Assembly (NCBI RefSeq): GCF_013394655.1
Contig: NZ_CP053351.1
Span: 1,364,001-1,428,000, forward strand
Source: Winogradskyella schleiferi
Lineage (GTDB): Bacteria > Bacteroidota > Bacteroidia > Flavobacteriales > Flavobacteriaceae
Direction of reading: 5' to 3'
Length of the DNA: 64,000 bases
Part shown: piece after piece, positions 1 to 9,059 of the stretch
Numbering within the stretch: the stretch's first letter is position 1
Layout: every line of letters starts with the position of its first letter
Translations under genes and position numbers: made by a program
Notes under the pieces: generated by a model
What the model saw: only the letters and a program-made list of their open reading frames with translations
The model's database searches: none
What the model was told of the DNA's origin: nothing

Positions 1-495
1 TAAGCTACGTTTTAAAGACGTTACAACAATCTTACTTGGATTGCCCAAAACAGCTTCACCGTGTATTTTGTTTTTTAGCATAGTACTTTGTTTTGTATAC
101 ACAGAAAGGGTTCTGACGATTTGGAGGCATTCTATTTCTTCCTTAGAATTACCTATCCATAGCTTTAATTCTACCTGCTCAGCATAAGCACATATAAGTT
201 TGGAATCGCTCTTATCGGTCTTTACTTTTGATAGTCCCATTTGTATGAAACGTTTCACTGACAATGGATTTTCCACCGATACTTTTATACCAGATTCCAG
301 TAAATGATAAGCCAACTGATAATGGTAATAACCTGTGGCTTCCATGACGCAATGACTCTTATTATTTAAAAGTTTCGTAAACTTTTTAAAGCCAAATTCA
401 TTGTTTTTAAACTGATAATAATTACCATCAGAATCGGTGACATCGAAAACTAAATGACTAATGTCAATTCCAAAATATTTAATATCTTTATTCAT
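1..495 (-). CDS. IS110-family transposase, N-terminal part (residues 1-165), runs off window edge
   Basis: This is the N-terminal half of a DEDD-type IS110 recombinase, starting at the ATG complementary to 493-495. It carries the RuvC-like DEDD residues: D11 in GIDIS, E52 in MEATG, and D94 and D97 in KTDKSD. It is identical at protein level to the first 165 residues of the complete copy at 9060-10031. The C-terminal domain with the catalytic serine lies outside the window, so activity of this copy cannot be judged. IS110 enzymes cut and join DNA through both domains and are guided by an element-encoded RNA in the studied members. Confidence 0.93.
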   Translation of the reverse strand, partial: MNKDIKYFGIDISHLVFDVTDSDGNYYQFKNNEFGFKKFTKLLNNKSHCVMEATGYYHYQLAYHLLESGIKVSVENPLSVKRFIQMGLSKVKTDKSDSKLICAYAEQVELKLWIGNSKEEIECLQIVRTLSVYTKQSTMLKNKIHGEAVLGNPSKIVVTSLKRSL

Positions 496-504
496 AAGAA
501 AATG

Positions 505-690
505 TTTTTTTTGAAAGGACGATCTACGCGAGTTTCAACGACTTAAAATCGAGGTCTAAAAGCCTCACAGAACTGTACGAAATCTGTGTAGAAAAGAGAG
601 GGGATTTACAATGTTGACGAAGTCTTAAGCTTCTGCGTATATATTAACCTTATTCCTCTCTTTTGTCTTTTCTGATTTATGCTCTAATTT
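505..690 (-). ncRNA. candidate bridge RNA of IS110 copy 1
   Basis: This is the non-coding segment upstream of the transposase, on the same strand. Two hairpins can be drawn. The first (5' in the RNA) is closed by a 10-bp stem 592-601/655-664, with an inner stem 619-623/629-633. The second is closed by TCTAC 523-527/GTAGA 588-592, with an inner GAGG/CCTC stem 551-554/563-566. Internal-loop segments resemble guides: 636-643 matches the flank 711-718 over 8 bases, and 572-576 and 531-535 match the element's own ends. The layout (target loop, then donor loop, then recombinase) is that described for IS621. RNA ends are approximate and no promoter was identified. Confidence 0.6.
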
Positions 691-709
691 AATGAATTGT
701 AAACTTAAG

Positions 710-834
710 CCGTATATAATTTATTGCTAGTTCTAGTCTACTTACGAAAGTCCGCGAGGACTTTCTTGGTTGGTAATTATTTACTAAAGCAGGTGCTTAA
801 AACACGCAACAAACCATATACAACAACGTTGTGC
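710..834. repeat. dispersed palindromic repeat R1, interrupted by IS110 copy 1
   Basis: This ~125 bp intergenic repeat is related to those at 10268-10402, 13060-13185 and 14911-15047. It starts CCGTATATAATTTATTGCT, has an internal perfect hairpin (GAAAGTCC 746-753 with GGACTTTC 758-765) and ends with ACACGCAAC, ACCATATACAAC and CGTTGTGCTT. Its two ends are imperfect inverted repeats of each other. The left few bases should lie on the other side of the IS, outside the window. Confidence 0.65.
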
Positions 835-846
835 TTCATTTTAACA

Positions 847-1692
847 CTATAGTATTTTCAAATTTGATTTTTTGTATTCACTCGGACTTAATCCTTTTAT
901 TTTTTTAAATGTTCGATTAAAGTGACTGATACTTTCAAATCCAGCCGAAAAGGCTATGGCTTGTATAGACAAATCTTTTGAAAGCATAAGCTGACAGGCA
1001 TTCTCTATTCTTGTTATATTTACAAAGCTGATAAATGAATGCCCAGAGTGTTTCTTAAACCAACGACAGAAAGACTGTGGAACCATATGCGCAACTTCAG
1101 AAACTTCATTTACTGTAAGCCTTTTGTCGAGATGTTCTAGTATGTAGTTGTTAATGCGGGAAAATTTTAGTTGTCCCGAAACTTTTTCTAGTCTTACTTT
1201 ATACTGTTCAGATGTTAATAGACTATAATCCTGATGAGCCTCTAGAGTTCCTAGTAATTTTATTAGAGCACTAATCCTTTCTAGTTCATTGAGTTCTTCA
1301 AATTCTTTAATACAACTTATTAGTTGACTGTTTGGATTTTTAAATAGAACACCTCTTTTAGCTTTTTCAAATATGAATTTTAAACGATCGCACTCTCTAA
1401 AAGTTGTAAAAAGTTCATGTGAAAACTGTAAAATATAGGCTATCTGGTCATTGTCATTTGCTTGACTAACCCAATGATGAGGTAAGTTTTTTCCAACCAA
1501 AACCAAATCCAAATCACTGAACGGCAATATGGAATCACCGATAAAACGGGTACCCTGGCCACGGTATATTAAGGTCAATTCCAATTCTGGATGAAAATGC
1601 CAATAGGGCATAAATTCTTTGGTTACTCGTTTAAAGAATTTAAAGGACTGCTGAGATTCCTTAAAATTTATTTGCTCTAAAATTGGTTTCAT
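847..1692 (-). CDS. AraC-family transcriptional regulator
   Basis: A 281-residue DNA-binding regulator. The N-terminal half (about 1-150) looks like a cupin-type ligand-sensing domain. The C-terminal ~100 residues hold two helix-turn-helix units with the family signature, ending AFSAGFESISHFNRTFKK and GLSPSEYKK. It is transcribed away from the carbohydrate operon that begins at 1823, with 130 bp between the two start codons. That arrangement suits a local regulator of the operon (inference). The inducer is not evident. It lies directly beside repeat R1 and IS110 copy 1. Confidence 0.9.
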   Translation of the reverse strand: MKPILEQINFKESQQSFKFFKRVTKEFMPYWHFHPELELTLIYRGQGTRFIGDSILPFSDLDLVLVGKNLPHHWVSQANDNDQIAYILQFSHELFTTFRECDRLKFIFEKAKRGVLFKNPNSQLISCIKEFEELNELERISALIKLLGTLEAHQDYSLLTSEQYKVRLEKVSGQLKFSRINNYILEHLDKRLTVNEVSEVAHMVPQSFCRWFKKHSGHSFISFVNITRIENACQLMLSKDLSIQAIAFSAGFESISHFNRTFKKIKGLSPSEYKKSNLKIL

Positions 1693-1822
1693 TAATCTTA
1701 ATTTAGCACAAAATAATAAAATAAAGTCAAAATATGTTTAGATATGCATAGTTTTGGTTAATAACCGAAAATACAAAATTGAAATCTGCTATTAATTTTG
1801 AATATCCAAAAATCAGAAAATA

Positions 1823-2635
1823 ATGGTAGCAACAGATATCTTGAATCAACATTACTCTCTTTCTCAAGAACAAATTGATTTTTATAATCAATATCGTTAC
1901 ATCAAACTTAAGGATGTATTGGATGAAGAGACCCTTAACTATTATAATGTCATTATCAGTAATAAGGTTGATGAATTGAATGATGTTGAAACACCTCTTG
2001 AAGATCGAAACACCTATGGGAAAGCATTTTTGCAACTGTTTAATTTATGGCAGCAAGATGAAATTATAAAAGAATTAATATTCAGTAAACGTATTGCAAA
2101 AATAGCTGCAGATCTAATGGACGTCGAAGGCGTTCGTCTATATCACGATCAAGCACTTTTCAAAGAAGCTGGTGGTGGAATTACCCCTTGGCATGCAGAC
2201 CAGCATTATTGGCCTTTGGCGACAGATAAAACAATTACTGCATGGATACCTTTACAGAAAACGCCTTTAGAAATGGGACCATTAGAATTTAGCGCAGGAA
2301 GTCATCAAATTTTACATGGAAGAGATTTATCGATTAGTGATGATAGTGAAGCCCAAATAGAAAAACGATTAAAAGTCACAGATTACAAGCATGTTATTGA
2401 ACCATTTGATGCTGGTGAGATCAGCTTTCATTCTGGATGGGTATTCCATCGTGCTGGCACAAATACGACTAATCATATACGCAAAGTCATGACCATTATT
2501 TATATGGATAAAAATATGAGATTGAAAGAACCTTCTAATGATGGTCAACAAAACGATTGGGAAACTTGGTGTCCGGGAGCTAAAATTGGAGAAGTGATCA
2601 ACACGCCTTTAAATCCTGTTTTGTATGGAAATTAA
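1823..2635 (+). CDS. phytanoyl-CoA dioxygenase (PhyH) family protein
   Basis: A 270-residue Fe(II)/2-oxoglutarate-dependent oxygenase of the PhyH family. The iron-binding HxD is H124-A-D126 in PWHADQHYW, the distal histidine is probably H209 in WVFHRAGTN, and R220 is a candidate 2-oxoglutarate ligand. There is no signal peptide, so it is probably cytoplasmic. It is the first gene of the operon, and its end overlaps the next gene by 11 bp. The substrate is unknown; from its neighbours (GH127, GH13, sulfatase) it may act on a sugar-derived compound, but this is inference. A TAATTTTG box at 1793-1800 could be its promoter -7 element. Confidence 0.88.
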   Translation: MVATDILNQHYSLSQEQIDFYNQYRYIKLKDVLDEETLNYYNVIISNKVDELNDVETPLEDRNTYGKAFLQLFNLWQQDEIIKELIFSKRIAKIAADLMDVEGVRLYHDQALFKEAGGGITPWHADQHYWPLATDKTITAWIPLQKTPLEMGPLEFSAGSHQILHGRDLSISDDSEAQIEKRLKVTDYKHVIEPFDAGEISFHSGWVFHRAGTNTTNHIRKVMTIIYMDKNMRLKEPSNDGQQNDWETWCPGAKIGEVINTPLNPVLYGN

Positions 2636-3452
2636 ATACCTCTGTCCGTATTGGGGAAGCGAAGATCATCAACCTAAATCGTTTATTGATTATGTAAAAA
2701 ATGAAGAATATGATGGTGTTGAAATTAATATTCCTAAGGATGATGTGTTTGAAACTAATTTCTACAATGTATTAAATGGAATAAGAAGAGAGCGTCCAGA
2801 ATTTATTTGCGGTGTACAACAAGTTTTTGGCATCAAAAAAGAAACACCACAAGAGTATCTTGATAAAGTTCTAAAAAGGTTGTCTGAAATGGTGCACTAT
2901 CAGCCCGATTTCATCAATTCTCACACTGGCAAAGATTATTATTCATTTAGTGATAATTGTAAAATTATTGATGCCATTGAGGAATTTTCAATGAAATCTG
3001 GTATTCCGGTGTATCACGAAATTCACCGAGGGCGCTTCACCTTTCATTCTCAAACCACATTACGTTATTTAGATGTTTTTCCTCGCCTGAAATTTGTGGG
3101 TGACTTTTCGCATTGGTGTGTCGTTTCAGAATGCCTGCTTTACGACCAAGAAGAAGCTATTGAAAGGATAATTCCGCACATCGCCCATTTGCATGCAAGA
3201 GTAGGAACCGAACAAGCTTCACAAGTGAATAATCCTTTTGCACCTGAGTGGTCTCAGCATTTAGAGCGATTTACAACCATTTGGAAAGACACCTTAGATT
3301 ATCAAAAGAAGAGAGGAAAGCAATTAACCATTACCCCTGAATTTGGACCATTTCCGTATATGCCACAAGCTCCATTTATACAAGAACCGCTTTCAGATCA
3401 GAGAGAACTCAATATAAAAATGAAGGATTACCTAAAATCTCAGCTATTATGA
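2625..3452 (+). CDS. sugar phosphate isomerase/epimerase-like TIM-barrel protein
   Basis: A 275-residue protein resembling the xylose-isomerase-like TIM-barrel family (sugar phosphate isomerases/epimerases). Supporting features are an early YDGVEINIP strand, PVYHEIHRGRF with candidate metal ligands, LKFVGDFSHW, IAHLHAR, and a late TPEFGPFPY strand. These are the usual positions of the E/D/H metal ligands of the fold. It has no signal peptide. It overlaps the PhyH gene upstream by 11 bp and the GH127 gene downstream by 4 bp (ATGA), so the three are almost certainly co-translated. It probably isomerises a sugar released by the neighbouring enzymes; the exact reaction is unknown. Confidence 0.8.
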   Translation: MEIKYLCPYWGSEDHQPKSFIDYVKNEEYDGVEINIPKDDVFETNFYNVLNGIRRERPEFICGVQQVFGIKKETPQEYLDKVLKRLSEMVHYQPDFINSHTGKDYYSFSDNCKIIDAIEEFSMKSGIPVYHEIHRGRFTFHSQTTLRYLDVFPRLKFVGDFSHWCVVSECLLYDQEEAIERIIPHIAHLHARVGTEQASQVNNPFAPEWSQHLERFTTIWKDTLDYQKKRGKQLTITPEFGPFPYMPQAPFIQEPLSDQRELNIKMKDYLKSQLL

Positions 3453-5479
3453 AAAAGTCAGTAATTATGATGGTTGTATTCGCTTTATTGTCTTGTAAGG
3501 AGGAAAATCAAAATTCTCAAGGCGAGAATTTCAGTAATAACGTAAATAAAGTCGCCAATACTATTATTGATGATTCTGAACAGTTAGCGTTTTTCAATAC
3601 TCCAAAGCAACCCATACAACCCAAATTTGAACAATTACCATCAGGAAGTGTACAGCCTAAAGGTTGGATTCTTAACATGATGAAAAGCGATTTAGAACAA
3701 GGCATTGTAGGTGCCTTAGGCGAGTTGTATCCAGGAATTAAATCAGATGATCTATATTACACGGCACGAAGAGGCGGCATGGAAGATATCCCAGAAATGG
3801 GTGACCTGGTACTTACTGGTGCAGAATGGGAAAAATCCATCATGTGGTGGAATGCGGAAACCATTGGAAACTGGTGGGATGGATTTATCAGACATGCTTT
3901 TATGACTAATCATCAGGAAGCCATACAGCAATCTCATAAAATTATCGAAAACCTTTTGAACTCTCAGGATGCGGATGGTTACATAGGGATTTACAAGCCT
4001 AATTTGCGTTACCAACACGAAGGTTCTAACGGTGAGCTTTGGGCGCAGACAACCGCATTTAGAACCATGCTTGCCTACTATGAATTTACACAAGACAAAC
4101 GAGTTTTAGACGCTGTTGAAAAAGCCATGAAACTCACCATGAAAAACTATGGAGAATCAGGTAAAAACCCCTTTTATCTGAAGAATGCTTTTGGTGGTGT
4201 TACCCATGGATTGATGCTGACGGATGTTTGCGAAACCTTATTCAGAATCACAAAAAATCAAAATTATCAAGATTATGCCACGTATTTGTATAAAGCATTT
4301 TCAACCTATTCAATAAATCGCTCATTTAACGACTTACGATATCCATTTCTTAGTGAACGTGATTCACTCTTTGAAGGACACGGCGTGCACACGTATGAGC
4401 ACATTCGATCTATGGTAAATGCCTACTACAATACAGGATATCCAGAATTAGCTAAGGCATACGACAATATGTTAGCAAAGTTAGAGCCTGTGATTTTACC
4501 AAGTGGTGCTGGTCATGCAGATGAATGGTTATTAAAATTGAAAGCAGATCCAACAGAAACTGCTGCTGAATATTGTGCCATGTTAGAATTACGTAATTCT
4601 TATGGAAGTCTGTTAGAAAAAACTGGAGATATTGCCTTTGCTGATGCCGCTGAAAAACTGACTTACAACGCTATGTTAGGAGCGAGAAATCAGGACGGAA
4701 CAGCAATCACTTATTCGAAATTTGACAACAGTTATACCATCGATGGAAAACATCATAAACACGGAGAAGTGAAAGACGAGCCACGATACAAGTACTCTCC
4801 TACGCATTCTGAACCAGCAGTTTGTTGTGTACCTAACTATGGAAGAAACTTGCCTTATTTCTTACACCAGATGTATATGAAATCAGATGACGCCATCATG
4901 ATTTTAATGTATGGTCCATCTGAATTGACAACTGAAATCAATGGAGTAAACATTTCAATTGAGCAGGAAACTAACTACCCTTGGAACAATCAGGTTACAT
5001 TTAGAGTACAGACTTCTGAACCGGTTGAGTTGAGTTTGAAATTCAGAAAACCTCAATGGTCAAAAAGAGTGGAATTCGCTGGAAGTGAAGCGCAGCTTGA
5101 GAATGATTTTTATGCAGTAACTAAAACTTGGAATGGCGAAGAAACTTTCACCGTAACGTTCGACAACCCTTTAGAATTAAACAATGTTGAGGATGAAGTT
5201 TACGTGCAGCAAGGACCTGTTGTTTATGCTTACGCTATTCCTCACACTGAGAAAACAATCAAAACTTACGAAGGAACTAATTTCAGAGATTACCATGCTT
5301 TACCTAAAAACGAGGATGCAAGGAACTACGAAATCATACCCGGAACCGTATCTGAATCTAACGGGAAAGTATCTGGAAAACTATACGACTCGACTAATAA
5401 CAAAGAATTAGATGTCGAGTTAGTACCATTTGGTAAAACTATTTTAAGAAAAACAACCTTCCAAATAAAGAACAATTAA
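3449..5479 (+). CDS. GH127-family glycoside hydrolase, lipoprotein
   Basis: A 676-residue exported lipoprotein: signal peptide and lipobox FALLSC with C16 as acylation site. The body matches the GH127/DUF1680 family, whose characterised members include beta-L-arabinofuranosidases. The zinc/cysteine nucleophile site is visible: E374 and C376 in AAEYCAMLE, and C459-C460 in AVCCVPN. An (alpha/alpha)6 barrel is followed by a C-terminal beta region. The 4-bp overlap with the upstream gene and 2-bp gap to the GH13 gene place it in the operon. The exact sugar is uncertain because the family covers several linkages. Confidence 0.88.
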   Translation: MKKSVIMMVVFALLSCKEENQNSQGENFSNNVNKVANTIIDDSEQLAFFNTPKQPIQPKFEQLPSGSVQPKGWILNMMKSDLEQGIVGALGELYPGIKSDDLYYTARRGGMEDIPEMGDLVLTGAEWEKSIMWWNAETIGNWWDGFIRHAFMTNHQEAIQQSHKIIENLLNSQDADGYIGIYKPNLRYQHEGSNGELWAQTTAFRTMLAYYEFTQDKRVLDAVEKAMKLTMKNYGESGKNPFYLKNAFGGVTHGLMLTDVCETLFRITKNQNYQDYATYLYKAFSTYSINRSFNDLRYPFLSERDSLFEGHGVHTYEHIRSMVNAYYNTGYPELAKAYDNMLAKLEPVILPSGAGHADEWLLKLKADPTETAAEYCAMLELRNSYGSLLEKTGDIAFADAAEKLTYNAMLGARNQDGTAITYSKFDNSYTIDGKHHKHGEVKDEPRYKYSPTHSEPAVCCVPNYGRNLPYFLHQMYMKSDDAIMILMYGPSELTTEINGVNISIEQETNYPWNNQVTFRVQTSEPVELSLKFRKPQWSKRVEFAGSEAQLENDFYAVTKTWNGEETFTVTFDNPLELNNVEDEVYVQQGPVVYAYAIPHTEKTIKTYEGTNFRDYHALPKNEDARNYEIIPGTVSESNGKVSGKLYDSTNNKELDVELVPFGKTILRKTTFQIKNN

Positions 5480-5481
5480 TT

Positions 5482-7338
5482 ATGAATAAAATGAAAAGAA
5501 TTATCCTCCTATTAATCACTTTTTGCAGCATTCAAATGAGCGCTCAAAAGATTGAAAAAGTTGAACCAGCAAACTGGTGGACCGACATGCAATGGTCCGA
5601 ATTACAACTATTAATTTACGGTGACAACATCGCTTCTCTTGATGTCAATATCGACAACGAGAACCTCATTCTAAACAAGACCATTAAAACCATAAACCCG
5701 AATTACATTTTCATTTATGTTAGCATTCCTGAAAATGCCTATGCTGGAATAGTTCCTATTGAGTTTAAAAAAGGAAAACGAGTAGTTGAAACATACAACT
5801 TCGAGCTGAAAGAAAGAGCTGAAGATGCTGCACTGGTAGAAGGGTTTAGTCCTGAGGATATGATTTACTTAATCACACCAGATCGTTTTGCCAATGGAGA
5901 TACTGCAAACGATGAGTTTGAAGATATGCCTGATAAGCTAAATCGCAATGACAAAATGGGACGTCATGGTGGTGATATTGCTGGTATGCTAAACAGTTTG
6001 GATTATATTTCAAGTATTGGAAGTACAGCCATTTGGATCAACCCAATAATTGAAAACGATATGGAAACGTTTTCATACCACGGTTATGCTGCTACAGACT
6101 TTTACAAAGTAGATCGAAGATATGGAACCAATGAAGAATATGTTGATTTCATTACAAAGGCTAAGGAAAAAGACATGATTGTGATTATGGACATGATCTT
6201 GAATCACTCTGGTTCTGAACACTGGTTTGTATTGGATCCACCGATGGAAGACTGGATTAACAATCAGGACAACTTTGTAAAAACGAGTCATAAGAGACAA
6301 ACAGTTCAAGACATTTACGCTTCAGAATACGATAAAAAAGCCTTCTCCGATGGATGGTTTGTAAAGACGATGCCTGATTTAAACCAAAAGAATCCATTGA
6401 TGGCTGACTATTTAATTCAAAACACATTGTGGTGGATTGAGTACTCTGGAATTGCAGGAATTAGAATGGATACGTATCCTTACCCTGACAAAGATTTTAT
6501 GAGCGATTGGACTTGCGCTGTTATGACTGAATATCCAAACTTCTCAATTGTTGGTGAAGAATGGACTGTGAACCCAGCCATAGTTTCTTACTGGCAAGCC
6601 GATAAAGTAAATCATGATGGTTATACTTCTTGTCTGCCTAGCTTAATGGATTTCCCGATACAACATGCATTAGCAGAATCACTAAATGATGAAAACGAAA
6701 GCTGGAATTCAGGATTTATCAAATTATATGAAATGTTGGCAAACGACTTCTTATACAGTCACCCAGAAGACTTAGTCATTTTCCCTGACAACCACGATAT
6801 GGACCGTTTCTTTACTCAGGTAAATGAAGATGTTGATTTGTACAAGATGGGATTGGTTTATACGGCAACTATGCGTGGAATTCCACAATTGTATTACGGA
6901 ACTGAAATTGCAATGAGCAATACTGGAGCTCCAAGAGACCATGGAATTATTAGAACTGATTTTCCAGGTGGATGGGAAGGTGATGCTGTAAATGCATTTA
7001 CTGGTGAAGAACTATCTACTCAACAAAAAGACATCCTGAACTTCACTTCAAAAATATTCAACTGGAGAAAAAATGCTAAGGTAGTGCACCAAGGAAACCT
7101 GATTCAATTTGCACCTGAAAATGGAGTTTACTCTTATGTGAGAACTTTTGAAGACAAGCAAATCTTGGTTTTATTGAGTAAAACTAAAAAGCCATTTAGC
7201 CTGTCGTTCAACAAATATGCTGAAGTTTTAAACTTGGATTCCACTGGAACTGATATTATTTCAGGTCAAAACATAAACTTTTCTGAAAATTTTGAAGTGA
7301 CTCCAAAAACGGCATATATTATTGAAATTCAAAACTAA
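5482..7338 (+). CDS. GH13 alpha-amylase-family enzyme (cyclomaltodextrinase/neopullulanase-like)
   Basis: A 618-residue secreted or periplasmic enzyme with a signal peptide ending near MSAQ. Residues ~25-110 look like the N-terminal beta domain of cyclomaltodextrinases (WWTDMQWSELQLLIYGDNI). The barrel follows, with region II IRMD (nucleophile D330), region III GEEW (acid/base E359) and region IV DNHD (H438-D439). An alpha-amylase C-terminal beta domain ends the protein. It is expected to hydrolyse alpha-1,4-glucans or cyclodextrins, similar to SusA. It sits in the operon between GH127 and sulfatase. A role on starch-like glucan next to a sulfatase is unusual. Confidence 0.9.
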   Translation: MNKMKRIILLLITFCSIQMSAQKIEKVEPANWWTDMQWSELQLLIYGDNIASLDVNIDNENLILNKTIKTINPNYIFIYVSIPENAYAGIVPIEFKKGKRVVETYNFELKERAEDAALVEGFSPEDMIYLITPDRFANGDTANDEFEDMPDKLNRNDKMGRHGGDIAGMLNSLDYISSIGSTAIWINPIIENDMETFSYHGYAATDFYKVDRRYGTNEEYVDFITKAKEKDMIVIMDMILNHSGSEHWFVLDPPMEDWINNQDNFVKTSHKRQTVQDIYASEYDKKAFSDGWFVKTMPDLNQKNPLMADYLIQNTLWWIEYSGIAGIRMDTYPYPDKDFMSDWTCAVMTEYPNFSIVGEEWTVNPAIVSYWQADKVNHDGYTSCLPSLMDFPIQHALAESLNDENESWNSGFIKLYEMLANDFLYSHPEDLVIFPDNHDMDRFFTQVNEDVDLYKMGLVYTATMRGIPQLYYGTEIAMSNTGAPRDHGIIRTDFPGGWEGDAVNAFTGEELSTQQKDILNFTSKIFNWRKNAKVVHQGNLIQFAPENGVYSYVRTFEDKQILVLLSKTKKPFSLSFNKYAEVLNLDSTGTDIISGQNINFSENFEVTPKTAYIIEIQN

Positions 7339-7362
7339 TTGCCAGTAATCAAAAAAGAAAAA

Positions 7363-8979
7363 ATGAGAAAAATAATTTATTTATTGACGGTTTTAGTGGC
7401 CTTCACAACCTGTAAAGAAGCTGAGAAAGCAGAAGTTACTGATCAACCTAATATTGTGTTTATCATTACCGATGATCATGCATACCAGGCTCTAAGTGCT
7501 TATGACGACCACCTAATCTCCACTCCTAATATCGATAGGATTGCAGATGAAGGAATGATTTTCAACAAAGCTTACGTGACAAATTCCATCTGTTCACCGA
7601 GTCGCGCTGTAGCATTAACGGGAAAGTTTAGTCATTTAAATTCTGTGAGAGATAACCTCGATGTGTTTGATACCATACAAATCACCTTTCCTAAGTTGCT
7701 TCAAAAGGCAGGTTATGAAACAGCTATTTACGGCAAATGGCATTTAAAATCAGAACCAAAAGGATTTGATTATTGGGAGGTATTACCTGATCAAGGTCAT
7801 TATTATCACCCTGAATTTTTAACCATGAAAGGCGAAATCAAAGAAAAAGGCTATGTGACTAATGTCATTACGGATAAGGTGATCAACTATCTTGAGAAGC
7901 AACGTGATTCTAGCAAGCCCTTTATGCTCATGTATAATCATAAAGCACCACATCGTCAAAGGTGGCCATCTATGCATGATTTGGAAGATTTCAAATACAA
8001 GAAAATCCCTATCCCAGAGACCCTTTTTGACGAATACAAAACTAAAAGCAAAGCTTCTAAAGATGCGGAAATGCGTATTTCAGATCACATGGCTTTAAGT
8101 GCCGATAATAAAATAGCACCCGAAATTTTAGAACGACTCAATTATGACGAATTTTTAGACTGGTACAAAGGGGCTTATATTGAACGCTTTAATCGACTTA
8201 CTGAAACTGAACAAGAGCAATGGCAAAAAGTGTATGGACCAATTAATGAAGATTTTTTAAAGAACGCACCGAAAGGTCAAGCCTTAACACTTTGGAAATA
8301 CCAACGTTACATGGAAGATTATCTGGGTGTAATTAAAAGCGTTGATAGAAATGTTGGTCGTTTACTAGATTATTTAGATGAAAATAATTTAACCGAAAAC
8401 ACTATGGTTGTTTACACATCCGACCAAGGTTTTTATTTAGGAGAACATGGTTGGTTTGACAAGCGTTTTATGTATGAAGAATCATTTAGAACACCATTAT
8501 TAATTCGTTATCCTAAGCACATAAAAGCAGGAAGCGTGAACACAGATTTGGTTCAGAATATAGATTTTGCATCAACGGTTTTAGATGTTGCAGGAATTGA
8601 TATTCCTGAAGACATGCAAGGCTTAAGTTTAAAACCACTTTTTAATTATAACAATAAATACTGGCGTGATGCACTGTACTATCATTACTATGAGTATCCA
8701 GGCATTCACATGGTCAAACGGCATTTCGGAATTCGTACCAATCGCTATAAACTAATTCATTTCTATTATGATATAGATGAATGGGAGTTATATGATCTCA
8801 AAGAAGATCCACAAGAATTGAATAATTTATATAACAATCCCAATTATTTAGAGGTTCAAACTAAACTGCATAAAAAGCTAAAAGAATTACGTATAAAGTA
8901 TTTAGACAATTCAGACAGCCTAAATCAAGCATATATTGACAGTGATATTAAAAGGTTAAAAGCGTTAGGCTGGTATTAA
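7363..8979 (+). CDS. S1-family sulfatase, lipoprotein
   Basis: A 538-residue arylsulfatase-type enzyme. The ATG at 7363 is preferred because it places a signal peptide and lipobox (AFTTC, C17) at the N-terminus; an upstream TTG would add eight polar residues. Calcium ligands D37-D38 are seen in ITDDHA. The catalytic cysteine C77 lies in CSPSR, converted to formylglycine in the family. GKWHL and SDQGFYLGEHGW also match. It removes sulfate esters from a glycan, probably outside the inner membrane. It is the last gene of the operon. The IS110 copy 2 boundary is about 50 bp downstream. The maturase for formylglycine is not in the window. Confidence 0.92.
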   Translation: MRKIIYLLTVLVAFTTCKEAEKAEVTDQPNIVFIITDDHAYQALSAYDDHLISTPNIDRIADEGMIFNKAYVTNSICSPSRAVALTGKFSHLNSVRDNLDVFDTIQITFPKLLQKAGYETAIYGKWHLKSEPKGFDYWEVLPDQGHYYHPEFLTMKGEIKEKGYVTNVITDKVINYLEKQRDSSKPFMLMYNHKAPHRQRWPSMHDLEDFKYKKIPIPETLFDEYKTKSKASKDAEMRISDHMALSADNKIAPEILERLNYDEFLDWYKGAYIERFNRLTETEQEQWQKVYGPINEDFLKNAPKGQALTLWKYQRYMEDYLGVIKSVDRNVGRLLDYLDENNLTENTMVVYTSDQGFYLGEHGWFDKRFMYEESFRTPLLIRYPKHIKAGSVNTDLVQNIDFASTVLDVAGIDIPEDMQGLSLKPLFNYNNKYWRDALYYHYYEYPGIHMVKRHFGIRTNRYKLIHFYYDIDEWELYDLKEDPQELNNLYNNPNYLEVQTKLHKKLKELRIKYLDNSDSLNQAYIDSDIKRLKALGWY

Positions 8980-9059
8980 TTGTTAGAGTACAATTACCAT
9001 TTATAAATAAAAAACGAAAGCACAACAAAGTACTGTGGCAAAAAACAAGTAAAAACTCA

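Larger units (their letters stand above)
1..709 (-). mobile_element. IS110-family element, copy 1 (left part beyond window)
   Basis: Positions 1-495 match 9537-10031 of copy 2 with one synonymous difference (C175 versus T9711), and the non-coding part to about 709 is also homologous. The element is therefore a second, recent copy in the same orientation, with its transposase 3' half and right transposon end outside the window. The boundary at 708-709 (AG on this strand, CT on the transposase strand) is inferred from the point where the two copies pass into differing versions of the dispersed repeat. Confidence 0.85.

Noticed and set aside
1727..2035. Minus-strand open frame overlapping the PhyH start
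   Set aside because: It overlaps the divergent promoter region and the PhyH gene and has no recognisable domain; judged a shadow.
5184..5411. Open frame inside the GH127 gene
   Set aside because: A shadow frame fully inside a well supported gene, with no family resemblance.
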